From positions 1,426,001-1,490,000 of the forward strand of contig OZ244836.1 of NCBI GenBank assembly GCA_965220645.1: a stretch of 64,000 nt of DNA, given 5' to 3'. Numbering within the stretch: the stretch's first letter is position 1; every line of letters starts with the position of its first letter. Positions 14,239-23,424 of the stretch are shown piece by piece. Position numbers and translations under genes: made by a program. Origin of the DNA: Aldehydirespirator sp965220645. GTDB taxonomy: Bacteria; Actinomycetota; Acidimicrobiia; Acidimicrobiales; Aldehydirespiratoraceae. The notes under the pieces were generated by a model. It worked only from the letters and a program-made list of their open reading frames with translations, made no database searches and was not told where the DNA came from.

Positions 14239-16545
14239 CTAGGGGCGGCGGTCGGCCATCTCGCCCTCGACCCGCAGGTTCGGGATGATGCGATCGAGCC
14301 AACGGGGCAACCACCAGTTGCGGGCTCCGAGCAGTTCCATGGTGGAGGGCACGATCAGCATCCTCACGAGGGTGGCGTCAATGGCGATGGCGGTGGCCAG
14401 GCCGAGCCCGAAGAGCCGGATGACCCGGCTGTCCTCCAGTACGAAGCTGCCGAACACCACCACCATGATGGCCGCCGCCGCGGTGATGACCCGGGCGGTG
14501 GCGGCCAGGCCGTCGGCCACGGAGTTGACGGCGTCACCGGTTCGTTCGTACTCCTCCTTCATGCGCGACAGCAGGAACACTTCGTAGTCCATGGACAGGC
14601 CGAACAGGATGGCGAACAGCATCATGGGGATGAAGGGCTCGATCGGCGCGGGCTGGATTCCGAATACGTCGGCCAGCCATCCCCACTGGAACACGGCCAC
14701 CGCCACCCCGTAGGCCGCCCCGATCGACAGCATGTTCATGATCACGGCTTTGAGCGGAACCACCAGCGACCGGAACACGGCCATCAACAGCAGGAACGAG
14801 GCCCCGAGCACGGCTGCGAAGAAGATCGGGATCCGGCCGGCCAGATAGTCGGAGATATCGATGTTGAAGGCCACTTGGCCCGCAACGAGAGCATCCAGTC
14901 CAGTGCCGTCGAGGGCTCGCGGGATGACGTCGTTGCGCATCCGGTGCACCAGGTCCTCGGTGGCTGCATCCTGGGGTCCGGTGACCGGCTGCACCCGGAT
15001 CACTGCGGCCTGGCCATCGGGGCTTGTTGATGGGGGCGAAGCGAAGGCGATGCCCTCGGTCTGGTTCAGCGCGCCCGACAGGTCGTTGAGAGTCGAGATC
15101 TGCTGCGGACCTGACACGGTGGCCACCACCAGCAGCGGGCCGTTGGCCCCCGGTCCGAAGCCCTCCGAGATCAGGTCGTAGGCCTTGCGGGTGGTGGTGT
15201 CCTCCGCGAAGTTGCCCTCGTCGGAGAAGCCGAGGCGCAGCGCCAGAACCGGAGCGGCCAGGACCAACAGAACGACGGTGCCGCCGATGGCGAACAGCCA
15301 GGGCCGGGACTGGACTACCCGGCTGAGCCGGTACCAGCCGGTGTCTCTCAGCGGCTTGGCTTCCCTGTGCCGCACTGCTCGTCGCAGGGGGTTGGCCGGG
15401 ATTCTGACTGCCCCGGCCACCAGTACGACAACGGCCATGGGCAGGCCCAGCAGCAGCGGCCTGAAGCCCGTGCCGAATCCGAGCAGCGCAACGCCGATAA
15501 GCGCGGAAGCCGCCACACCCCGGACCCGGGTCGTGGTGATCCGGTCGCCGAGGAGACCGATGGCGGCCGGCAGCAGCGTGACCGACCCCGCCATCACCAA
15601 GGCCACGGTGGTGGCCGCTGCCAAACCGAGCCCGGCCACGAAGGGCAGACCGATGAGCAGCAGCCCCAGAAGCGACACCACCACGGTGGCCCCGGCGAAG
15701 ATCACGGCGCGGCCCGCTGAGTCGAGCGCAGCCGCGGTGGCATCCTCGGGGGTCAGGCCGCGGCTGACCCACTCCCGGTAGCGGGTGATGATGAACAGGG
15801 CGTAGTCGATGCCCACGCCAATGCCGATCATGAGCCCGAGGGTCGGAGCGAACTCGGGGACGGTCACAACGTTGCTCAGCATGACGACGCAGACCGCCCC
15901 GATAGCCACACCTGCCAGGGCCGCCCCGACGGTCATGCCCATGGCCACCACCGAGCCCACCGCCAGGATCAGCACGAACACCGCGAAGGCGAGCCCGATG
16001 GCCTCGGTTTCGGGCGGCTCCCGCTCGGCCAGCCAGGCCCCACCGATCTCCACCTGCATGCCGTCCATCGAGCGCAGCCCGCTGGCCGCGATGAGGTGGT
16101 CGATCTCGACGCCGATGTCCGCGGCCTCGTTGGCTGCGATGTCCGCTCCGGTGTCGATGTCGGCATAGGCGATGAGTCCGGCCTCGGAGCCCCGAGCCGC
16201 GATGCGGCGGGCCCCGTCAGGGTCGTAGGGTGAGCCGACGGTGACCCCCTCGATGGCTTCGACCTCGTCGAACAACTCGGACATGGCCGATCGCACCGCC
16301 GGGTCGTCCACGCCCTGAGCGGCTCTGAACACGATGCGGCCGCTTATGACCGCGCCGATACGGCCGAAGTGCTCGTCGAGGATGTCGGCACCCAGACTGC
16401 TCTCAGCGTCGGGAGCGGCCGGCGTGCCGCCATAGGCCGCACCCAGGCCGCCTGCTGCTCCGGCTGCGATCACAAGGATCAGCAGCCAGGCGACCAGAAC
16501 CCGCCACGGGTGCCGGTAGCACCATCGGCCGAGAGAGGAGTACAC
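14239..16545 (-). CDS. MMPL-family membrane transporter
   Basis: Protein of 768 aa, an RND-like MMPL transporter with two repeats of six membrane segments. The first segment follows MYSSLGRWCYRHPWRVLVAW. A periplasmic loop after TM1 is followed by LGLMIGIGVGIDYALFIITRYRE, and the second half has ILFGLSMDYEVFLLSRMKEEYERTGD; the paired GxxxDY motifs carry proton-relay aspartates. The family exports lipids, siderophores or drugs. It stands alone, leftward, between the Fic gene and the NMT1-type operon, so no substrate can be inferred. Confidence 0.93.
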   Translation of the reverse strand: MYSSLGRWCYRHPWRVLVAWLLILVIAAGAAGGLGAAYGGTPAAPDAESSLGADILDEHFGRIGAVISGRIVFRAAQGVDDPAVRSAMSELFDEVEAIEGVTVGSPYDPDGARRIAARGSEAGLIAYADIDTGADIAANEAADIGVEIDHLIAASGLRSMDGMQVEIGGAWLAEREPPETEAIGLAFAVFVLILAVGSVVAMGMTVGAALAGVAIGAVCVVMLSNVVTVPEFAPTLGLMIGIGVGIDYALFIITRYREWVSRGLTPEDATAAALDSAGRAVIFAGATVVVSLLGLLLIGLPFVAGLGLAAATTVALVMAGSVTLLPAAIGLLGDRITTTRVRGVAASALIGVALLGFGTGFRPLLLGLPMAVVVLVAGAVRIPANPLRRAVRHREAKPLRDTGWYRLSRVVQSRPWLFAIGGTVVLLVLAAPVLALRLGFSDEGNFAEDTTTRKAYDLISEGFGPGANGPLLVVATVSGPQQISTLNDLSGALNQTEGIAFASPPSTSPDGQAAVIRVQPVTGPQDAATEDLVHRMRNDVIPRALDGTGLDALVAGQVAFNIDISDYLAGRIPIFFAAVLGASFLLLMAVFRSLVVPLKAVIMNMLSIGAAYGVAVAVFQWGWLADVFGIQPAPIEPFIPMMLFAILFGLSMDYEVFLLSRMKEEYERTGDAVNSVADGLAATARVITAAAAIMVVVFGSFVLEDSRVIRLFGLGLATAIAIDATLVRMLIVPSTMELLGARNWWLPRWLDRIIPNLRVEGEMADRRP

Positions 16546-16656
16546 AGCAAGAGCCTTCCGCCCGGCAGGCTATGGCCGCGCAATCGGAATTGACGCGGTC
16601 GGACCGGCGACGGCTGAACGCCGCCGCCGGCCGAACCGGATGTGTCTAGCTAGTGG

Positions 16657-18120
16657 CTATTCGCCGCCCGCGAGCAGCGTGACCGGGACGCGCTGCCAGT
16701 TGTTGCCGATGACGTCGACGCCGGCGTTGCGCAGGTTGGTAACCGCCTCCCAGGCGATTTCGGGACGGTAGGCGTCGTCGTCGGGGGCCGAGGCGAGGAT
16801 TCCCTCGCTGGTGGCCACGTCGACGGTCTGGGCCCACAGGTCCGGGTCCATCACGCCCACGCCCAGCGGCGACGGCCAGATCAAGGCGCTGATCTCGTTG
16901 AGCTGCCAGGTCTGGTGCGACAGGCCCAGAGTGGGAGCGTTGTCGAGCACGATCTGCACGCACTCGTCAGGGTTGTCGCGGCAGTAGATCCAGCCCTTGA
17001 GGGACGCTTCCACGAACTTGACCGCGGTCTCGTGGTACGCGGGGTCGTCGTCGAGGCGGTCGGCGTCGGCCCACAGAGCATCCTGGAGCATGGCCGTGCC
17101 CACGTCGTTCCAGTTGATGATGTTGAGATCATCGGGCTGGTAGAGCTCGCCGGTGTTGGGATTGACCGTTTCGAGCACCTGGGCGTACTCGTTGTAGATC
17201 ATGGCCTGGGCGGCGTCGATCTCGCCGCTGATAAGCGCGAGCATGTCGAAGTTCTGCTGGACCAGTTGCACGTCGCTAGCCGGGTCGAGCCCGTTGCTGC
17301 GGAGGCCGGCCAGCAGCTCGAACTCGTTGCCGAAGCCCCAGTTGCCGACGGTGCGGCCCTCCAGGTCGGTCACTGTCGAGATGCCGGAGTCGGCGAAGGC
17401 CACCTGAAGGGTGGCGCTGCGCTGGAACACCTGGGCGATGTTGGTGATGTTGGCGCCCTCCTCGCGCGGCACCAGGCCCCGAGGCACCCACGACACTGCG
17501 AAGTCGGCAGCACCCGAGTCCAGCACCGAGGCGGGCACGATCTCCACGCCTCCCTCGAGGATCTCCACGTTCAGTCCGTAGTCCTCGTAGATGCCGGTGG
17601 CCACGGCCGCGTAGTAGCCCGCGAACTGCGACTGGGTGAACCATTGCAGCTGAAGGGTGACATCGACGGGCTCCGCGGGCTCGGGCTCCGCGGTCGCCTC
17701 GGCCGCGGCGGCCTCGGCCGCGGCGGCAGCTGCTTCGGCGTCGGCTTGGGCGGCGGCAGCTGCTTCGGCGTCGGCTTGGGCTGCTGCCGCTTCGGCAGCA
17801 GCCGCTTCCAGCTGCGCTTCAAGCTCGGCGACGGCCTCAGGGTCTACCGCCTCAGCCATGGCAGCATCGAGTGCTGCCTCGGCCTCGGCTGCCCTGGCGG
17901 CAGCCGCTTCGGCCTCAGCGGCAGCCGCGTCGGCCTCGGCCTGAGCGGCAGCCGCGTCGGCCTCAGCTGCGGCCGCAGCCTCTGCAGCCTCTGCTGCGGC
18001 TGCGTCCGCCGCGCTGGTGTCTGGAGCTGCTGGCTCGTCGTCTTCGCCACAGGCTGCGGCGATAAGACCAAGGGCCAGAAGCGGCACCAATAGACGGATC
18101 AAGGTTTTTCTTGTTTTCAT
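16657..18120 (-). CDS. NMT1/THI5-like ABC substrate-binding lipoprotein with Ala-rich coiled linker
   Basis: Protein of 487 aa. A lipoprotein signal (LLALGLIAAACGEDDE) ends in a lipobox Cys near residue 24. Residues ~30-145 are a low-complexity helix built almost only of Ala, Glu, Asp and Gln (repeats such as AAAAEAEAAAARAAEAEAAL), far longer than any normal linker. The binding domain starts near 152 (VTLQLQWFTQSQFAGYYAA), the classic NMT1 opening for pyrimidine-type ligands, with later GRTVGNWGFGNEFELLA. It is the last gene of the leftward operon and serves the permeases and ATPase upstream. The long helix would hold the binding domain away from the membrane. Confidence 0.9.
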   Translation of the reverse strand: MKTRKTLIRLLVPLLALGLIAAACGEDDEPAAPDTSAADAAAAEAAEAAAAAEADAAAAQAEADAAAAEAEAAAARAAEAEAALDAAMAEAVDPEAVAELEAQLEAAAAEAAAAQADAEAAAAAQADAEAAAAAAEAAAAEATAEPEPAEPVDVTLQLQWFTQSQFAGYYAAVATGIYEDYGLNVEILEGGVEIVPASVLDSGAADFAVSWVPRGLVPREEGANITNIAQVFQRSATLQVAFADSGISTVTDLEGRTVGNWGFGNEFELLAGLRSNGLDPASDVQLVQQNFDMLALISGEIDAAQAMIYNEYAQVLETVNPNTGELYQPDDLNIINWNDVGTAMLQDALWADADRLDDDPAYHETAVKFVEASLKGWIYCRDNPDECVQIVLDNAPTLGLSHQTWQLNEISALIWPSPLGVGVMDPDLWAQTVDVATSEGILASAPDDDAYRPEIAWEAVTNLRNAGVDVIGNNWQRVPVTLLAGGE

Positions 18121-18211
18121 GGTTTCCCTCCCGGGGTGGGTTATCTCTGATGAGACTCAAAGGCAGGCCGCGGCACGTTGCCGGCCTGCAGCACGGTGAC
18201 AGGAGCGGGCG

Positions 18212-18994
18212 TCACGCCGATCTCCTAGCCACGAAATACCAGGGCATCACGAGGCGCTCGATCAGCACTGCGAGCGCGTAGAGACCGATGCCCACCAGCG
18301 AACCGGCCAGGACCGCGGCCCAGGCGTCGTCGTAGCGGGTGAGTCCGGCCGAGTTGGTGATGAGGTTGCCCAAGGCGTCCTGGCGGCCACCGAAGTACTC
18401 GGCCACGATTGCCGCGATCACGGCCAGTGACGTCGCCAGCTTCAGAGCAGTGAAGAAGAACGGCATGGCGTTGGGGATGCGCACCTCGCGCATGATCCGC
18501 CACTTGCTGGCCCCGTAGGACTCCATCAGCTCGATCTGGCTGGGTTCGACCTGGGTCAGGCCGCGCGCCGTGTTGATGAAGATCGGGAAGAACACCAGCA
18601 CCACCACCACGGCCTGGTTGGAGCGGGGCGACAGGATCCCGAACCAGGCGTTGAAGATCGGGGCCAGCGCGATGATGGGCACCGCATTGACCGCGACCGC
18701 GAGGGGAGTGAGCGTCTCGTTGGCGGCTCGGAAGGCGGTTACCAGCAGAGCAAAAGCCGCTCCGACCACCACTCCGCCCAGCAGACCGGTGACGATGATG
18801 AAGCCGGTCACCCTGGTTGCGGTCACGATCGCGTCGAAGTGCTCCACGACCGCGCTGGCGATGTCGGACGGCGGCGGCAGCACGAAGCCGTCAGGGCGGA
18901 TCACGGCCAGCAGCGCCTCCCAGCCACCGAATATGACCACTGCGGCCAATATCGGCGGCAGCCACGAGCGCAGCAGCGTCCTCGCCGCGGTCAC
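18212..18994 (-). CDS. ABC transporter permease (SsuC/ThiX type)
   Basis: Protein of 260 aa with about six membrane segments. GTG 18994 overlaps the ATPase stop (GTGA). The EAA loop that docks the ATPase is ESYGASKWRIMREVRIPNAMP. One of two non-identical permeases in this operon, so the importer is probably a heterodimer with the 339-aa permease. Family: binding-protein-dependent transport inner-membrane component for nitrate/sulfonate/pyrimidine-precursor uptake. Confidence 0.92.
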   Translation of the reverse strand: MTAARTLLRSWLPPILAAVVIFGGWEALLAVIRPDGFVLPPPSDIASAVVEHFDAIVTATRVTGFIIVTGLLGGVVVGAAFALLVTAFRAANETLTPLAVAVNAVPIIALAPIFNAWFGILSPRSNQAVVVVLVFFPIFINTARGLTQVEPSQIELMESYGASKWRIMREVRIPNAMPFFFTALKLATSLAVIAAIVAEYFGGRQDALGNLITNSAGLTRYDDAWAAVLAGSLVGIGLYALAVLIERLVMPWYFVARRSA

Positions 18995-19794
18995 GGCTTA
19001 TCGCCTCCTCGCAGCGCGTCTCGCACTGCGGTGACGTTGCTGAAGAAGGCGGGATCGTCCCGGGTCGCATCGGTGCGCGGGCCCAGATCGTTGTCGATCA
19101 CGGCCGCGATCCTCCCCGGCCGGGGCGACATCACCGCGACCTCGGTGGACAGGAACACCGCCTCGGGTATGGAGTGGGTGACGAACACGACGGTTATCTC
19201 AGTCTCCGACCAGATGCGCAGGAGCTCGTTCTGCATGTGCTCCCGGGTCATCTCGTCGAGCGCGCCGAACGGTTCGTCCATCAGCAACAGTTGCGGGTGG
19301 AACGACATGGCCCGGGCGATGGCGATGCGCTGCTGCATACCGCCGGAGAGTTCGGCGGGGTGATGGCGGGCGAACTCGGGGAGCTTGACCAGTTCCAGCA
19401 TCTCCGCGGCTCGGCGGCGCCGGTCGGCTGCCTTCCAGCCCATCAACTCGAGGGGCAACTCGATGTTGCGTGAGACGTTGCGCCACTCGAACAGTCCCGC
19501 CCTCTGGAACACCATCGAGTAGTCCCGATCGAGGCGGGCCCGGTCCGCGGTCTTGCCGTTGACGAGAACGGTGCCGTTGGTGGTTTCGACGAGTGCTGCG
19601 ATCAAGCGCAGCAGCGTGCTCTTGCCGCAGCCTGACGGGCCGATGAGGGTCACAAAGTCGCCCTGGCCTATGTGAAGGTCGATGTCTTCAAGGGCCTTCA
19701 CCTCGTTGTGGCGCCCGGGATTGAAGATCTTGGACGCGCCCCGGATCTCAACTGCGGGTGGTTGAGTGTTCGCAGCGGAACCTGTGTCGTTCAT
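18991..19794 (-). CDS. ABC transporter ATP-binding protein (SsuB/TauB type)
   Basis: Protein of 267 aa from ATG 19794, which overlaps the upstream permease stop by 4 bases; the frame is open further upstream but only as a shadow of that permease. Walker A GPSGCGKST, signature LSGGMQQRIAIARA, Walker B LLLMDEPFGALDE, and H-loop FVTHSIPEAVFLS are all intact. It powers the importer formed with the permeases on either side. Confidence 0.94.
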   Translation of the reverse strand: MNDTGSAANTQPPAVEIRGASKIFNPGRHNEVKALEDIDLHIGQGDFVTLIGPSGCGKSTLLRLIAALVETTNGTVLVNGKTADRARLDRDYSMVFQRAGLFEWRNVSRNIELPLELMGWKAADRRRRAAEMLELVKLPEFARHHPAELSGGMQQRIAIARAMSFHPQLLLMDEPFGALDEMTREHMQNELLRIWSETEITVVFVTHSIPEAVFLSTEVAVMSPRPGRIAAVIDNDLGPRTDATRDDPAFFSNVTAVRDALRGGDKP

Positions 19795-20810
19795 GTCACC
19801 GTCTCCCGACCCTTGCGACCCACCAGCGCGTACTCGATCGTCGAGATGGCTACGAACACGAATATCCCAAGGGCGGCCGCGCCCAACACAGCCACGTACA
19901 GGCGCTCCGGGCCGGTGGTGTAGCGCTGGGCTTCCAGTAGCACTCGGCGGCCCAGACCGCCCTTCACGCCAGCGGAGATCTCGCCCACGATCGCTCCCAC
20001 CACGCTGGCGGTGGCCGCGATCTTGAACGCCGCGAACAGGTACGGCAGCGAGGCCGGCAGTCGCAGACGCCACAGGGTCTGGACCCAGCGGGCCGCGTAG
20101 GAGTCCATCAGCTCGAGGTTCTCGGGACGTGGAGACTGCAGGCCCCTCAGACCGTTGATGGTGACGGGGAAGAACGTCAGGTAGGTGGCGATTATCGACA
20201 CCGACATCCAGTCCTGCCATTCGAAGGGCAGGAAGTCGAAGCTCTTGCGGCCCCAGATCACGATGATCGGCGCGATCGCGATCAGGGGGATGGTCTGGCT
20301 GGCGATCACGTGGGGCACCAGGGCTCGCTCCAAGCGCCCGGAGGTGGTGAGCAAGATGGCGATGCTGAGGCCCACGATCACGCCGATGGCGAATCCCACA
20401 GCCGCCTCTCGCAGGGTGAAGGCGGCCTCTTTGCCGACGATCGACCAGAACGGCTCGTTGGTGCCTCTCGGCTCCTCGAAGATCCCTGACACGATGTCGA
20501 GCACCGGCGGCATCCTGAGGTCGTCGGACCCGGGCAGGATCGAGCCGATGATCGGCCAGTCGGACTGAGCGTCGTCGATGGACGTGCCCACCACCTTGTA
20601 AGCGCTGTAGGCCAGGCCCAGCAGGCATATGAACACGGCCAGCACGACCACCTGCCGGCCGGTTCTCTGCAGCCGCGCCCGCCGCTGCTCCCGGGCGGCT
20701 TGCAGGCGGAGCAGCTGCTCGAAGATGATCGGATCGTCGACGGCCTCAGTCGAGTCCTGGTCAACAGAGTCAATCATCGCTTCAGCGGGCGGCCCCGACT
20801 CGGCACTCAC
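19791..20810 (-). CDS. ABC transporter permease with extended N-terminus
   Basis: Protein of 339 aa, about 80 longer than its partner at 18212. The extra N-terminal ~60 residues are charged and cytoplasmic (DPIIFEQLLRLQAAREQRRARL) before the first membrane segment VVVLAVFICLLGLAYSAY. The EAA loop is DSYAARWVQTLWRLRLPASLP. It is separated from the LLM oxidoreductase gene by 8 bases and is part of the leftward eight-gene operon. Confidence 0.92.
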   Translation of the reverse strand: MSAESGPPAEAMIDSVDQDSTEAVDDPIIFEQLLRLQAAREQRRARLQRTGRQVVVLAVFICLLGLAYSAYKVVGTSIDDAQSDWPIIGSILPGSDDLRMPPVLDIVSGIFEEPRGTNEPFWSIVGKEAAFTLREAAVGFAIGVIVGLSIAILLTTSGRLERALVPHVIASQTIPLIAIAPIIVIWGRKSFDFLPFEWQDWMSVSIIATYLTFFPVTINGLRGLQSPRPENLELMDSYAARWVQTLWRLRLPASLPYLFAAFKIAATASVVGAIVGEISAGVKGGLGRRVLLEAQRYTTGPERLYVAVLGAAALGIFVFVAISTIEYALVGRKGRETVT

Positions 20811-20818
20811 GGCGGGAA

Positions 20819-21820
20819 TCAGTTCCTGAGCGCGGGGATGATCCGCTGTCCGTAGGCGTTGAGTGTTTCGTCCTGCTGGTCGTGCATCAAGTAGATGGCG
20901 AACTGGTCGACCCCCAGGTCGCGCAGCTCCTCAAGACGGGCTATGTGGTTGTCGGCGTCGCCCAGGAGGCAGAACCGGTCGATCACTTCGTCGGGCACGA
21001 AATCGGTGTGCACGTTTCCTGCCTTGCCGTGCTCGGAGTAGTCGTAGCCCTCCCGGCCCCTGATGTAGTCGGTGAGCGCCTGGGGCACACCCGCACCGGT
21101 GTCGCCGTAGCGGTCCACCAGGTCGGCCACATGGTTGCCGACCATGCCGCCGAACCAGCGAACCTGGTCGCGCTGGTGGGCCAGATCGTCTCCCACGTAG
21201 GCGGGCGCGGCGACGCACATGTACAGCTCGTCGGGATCACGTCCCGCCGCCGCGGCAGCATTGCGGACGGCGGCGATGGTCCATTCCGTGATCTGGGGGT
21301 CGGCGAGCTGGAGGATGAACCCGTCGGCCTGCTCGCCGCATAGCTTCAAGGCACGGGGGCCGTACGCGGCCATCAGGATGTCGAGCCGGCTTCCCGCCGA
21401 CCATCCGAACTGCTGGCGGGTGCCGTTGTAGTCGACCTCCCGGCCCTCGGTCAGGCCCTTGATGACCTTCATCGACTCGGCCAGGGTGGCCAGGTTGGTG
21501 GGAGTGTGGCCCAGCACTCGCATGGCTGAGTCACCCCGGCCGATGCCGCACACGGTCCGGTTCCCGAACATGTCGTTGAGGGTGGCGAACAGCGAGGCGA
21601 TGACCGTCCAGTTGCGGGTGCCCGGGTTGGTGACCATCGGCCCGATCGTCATGCGATTCGTGGCCGACAGCATCTGGCTGTAGATCACGAACGGCTCCTG
21701 CCACAGCACATGGCTGTCGAAGGTCCATCCGTGGGAGAACCCGTGCGTCTCGGCTTGCCGGGCAAGATCCACCACCCGCCATGCCGGCGGGTCGGTCTGC
21801 AAGACAACCCCGAAATCCAT
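20819..21820 (-). CDS. LLM-class flavin/F420-dependent oxidoreductase
   Basis: Protein of 333 aa with the luciferase-like TIM barrel: MDFGVVLQTDPPAWRVVDLA, then ATNRMTIGPMVTNPGTRNW, VCGIGRGDSAMRVLG and LMAAYGPRALKLCGEQADG. From memory it fits a subgroup (TIGR03842-like) treated as F420-dependent and commonly linked to hydantoinase/dihydropyrimidinase genes. Here it lies between the semialdehyde dehydrogenase and the transporter, in the operon with hydA. A redox step on the imported ring or on a later intermediate is likely; the exact substrate is unknown. Confidence 0.85.
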   Translation of the reverse strand: MDFGVVLQTDPPAWRVVDLARQAETHGFSHGWTFDSHVLWQEPFVIYSQMLSATNRMTIGPMVTNPGTRNWTVIASLFATLNDMFGNRTVCGIGRGDSAMRVLGHTPTNLATLAESMKVIKGLTEGREVDYNGTRQQFGWSAGSRLDILMAAYGPRALKLCGEQADGFILQLADPQITEWTIAAVRNAAAAAGRDPDELYMCVAAPAYVGDDLAHQRDQVRWFGGMVGNHVADLVDRYGDTGAGVPQALTDYIRGREGYDYSEHGKAGNVHTDFVPDEVIDRFCLLGDADNHIARLEELRDLGVDQFAIYLMHDQQDETLNAYGQRIIPALRN

Positions 21821-21868
21821 GGGCGGGACTCCTACAGGTCCGGCGGCATGACGGTCACGGCACCATCC

Positions 21869-23356
21869 TCACCGGTTCCGGGGGAAGCCCAGGTCGACGA
21901 CGCTGTCGGCCGGATCGGGCCAGCGTGCGGTGATGGCCTTGGCCTTGGTGAAGAAGTGGATCCCCTCGGGCCCGTACATGTGGGTGTCGCCGAACAGCGA
22001 GTTCTTCCAGCCGCCGAAGGAGTGGTAGCCGACGGGCACCGGGATGGGGACGTTGACCCCGACCATCCCTGCGTCGGCGTCGAGCTGGAACTGGCGGGCC
22101 GCGCCGCCATCGCGGGTGAAGATGGCCGCGCCGTTGCCCCACGGGTTCTGCTCGATCATCTCGACGGCCTCGTGGTAGCTGTCGGAGCGCACCACGCACA
22201 GCACCGGTCCGAAGATCTCGTCGTTGTACACCGACATGTCAACAGTGACGTTGTCGAGCAGGGACACTCCGAGGAAGAAGCCGTCGTTGTCGAACACGGC
22301 CTCCCGTCCGTCCACCACCACGGTGGCACCCTCGTCGGCCCCGGTGCCTACGTAGCCGGCAACCCGATCGCGGTGCTCGCGGGTGATCAGCGGGCCCATC
22401 TCGGATTCGGGGTCGTCGCCGGGCCCGATCTGCAGCTTGTCCATCCGCACTCTGATGGCGTCAACCAACCGGTCGGCGGCATCGCCCACGGCAACCACCA
22501 CCGAGATGGCCATGCAGCGCTCGCCCGCCGAGCCGTAGGCCGCGGAGACAGCCGCATCCGCGGCCAGGTCGATGTCGGCGTCGGGCAGCACGACCATGTG
22601 GTTCTTGGCTCCGCCGAGGGCCTGCACCCGCTTGCCGGTCGAGGTGCCCGTCTCGTAGACGTAGCGGGCGATCGGGGTGGATCCGACAAAGCTGACTGCC
22701 TTGACGTCGGGGTGTGTCAGCAGCCGGTCCACGGCCACCTTGTCGCCGTTGACCACGTTGAGCACCCCGGGCGGGAACCCCGCCTCGAAGGCCAACTCGG
22801 CCACCAGCCGGGGCGCGGACGGATCGCGCTCGGACGGCTTGAGCACGAACGTGTTGCCGCAGGCCACCGCGTTGGGGATCATCCAAAGCGGCACCATGGC
22901 GGGAAAGTTGAACGGGGTTATCCCGGCCACCACGCCCAGTGGCTGGCGCACGGTGTACACGTCCACACCGCTCGATGCCTGAGAGTTGAAACTGCCCTTG
23001 AGCAGGTCGGCCAGTCCGCACGCGTACTCGATGTTCTCCAGCCCCCGAGCGACCTCGCCGAGCGCGTCGGAGCGCACCTTGCCGTGCTCTGCCGTCAGGC
23101 GGGCGGCGATCTCGGCCGCGTTGGCCTCCACCAGGTTGCGGAACTTGAGCATCAGCTTGGTGCGGGCCGCCAGCGAAGTCTGGCGCCAGTCCTCGAACGC
23201 GGCCACCGACGAGGCCACCGCCGCGTCGACCTCCTCGACGCTCGCCAATCCCACGTCAGCGGCCTGATCGCCGGTGGCCGGATTGAAGACCGGATGGGTC
23301 CGGCCCGACCGTGACGGCACGGTCTCGCCATCGATGAGGTGGTCAATCGTCTCCAC
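21869..23356 (-). CDS. mmsA: CoA-acylating (methyl)malonate-semialdehyde dehydrogenase
   Basis: Protein of 495 aa, typical for MmsA/IolA. Motifs: ITPFNFPAMVPLWMIPNAVA, FVGSTPIARYVYETG (NAD site) and YGSAGERCMAISVVV with the catalytic Cys. The conserved GAxNH block reads ALGGAKNHMVVLPDAD. It converts malonate or methylmalonate semialdehyde with CoA and NAD to acetyl- or propionyl-CoA and CO2. After pyrimidine degradation, beta-alanine is transaminated to malonate semialdehyde, so this would be the final step here; the transaminase is not in the window. Confidence 0.92.
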   Translation of the reverse strand: METIDHLIDGETVPSRSGRTHPVFNPATGDQAADVGLASVEEVDAAVASSVAAFEDWRQTSLAARTKLMLKFRNLVEANAAEIAARLTAEHGKVRSDALGEVARGLENIEYACGLADLLKGSFNSQASSGVDVYTVRQPLGVVAGITPFNFPAMVPLWMIPNAVACGNTFVLKPSERDPSAPRLVAELAFEAGFPPGVLNVVNGDKVAVDRLLTHPDVKAVSFVGSTPIARYVYETGTSTGKRVQALGGAKNHMVVLPDADIDLAADAAVSAAYGSAGERCMAISVVVAVGDAADRLVDAIRVRMDKLQIGPGDDPESEMGPLITREHRDRVAGYVGTGADEGATVVVDGREAVFDNDGFFLGVSLLDNVTVDMSVYNDEIFGPVLCVVRSDSYHEAVEMIEQNPWGNGAAIFTRDGGAARQFQLDADAGMVGVNVPIPVPVGYHSFGGWKNSLFGDTHMYGPEGIHFFTKAKAITARWPDPADSVVDLGFPRNR

Positions 23357-23424
23357 TTGGTATCTCCTGTCTGGGGTCTTGCTCCGGTCGGATCAGGATC
23401 CGGCCGTTGTCGAAACCGAGAGGG

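Noticed and set aside
16580..16640. CGGCGACGGC/GCCGCCGCCG hairpin as a strong terminator
   Set aside because: Stem is interrupted and no T-run follows on either strand; left unannotated.
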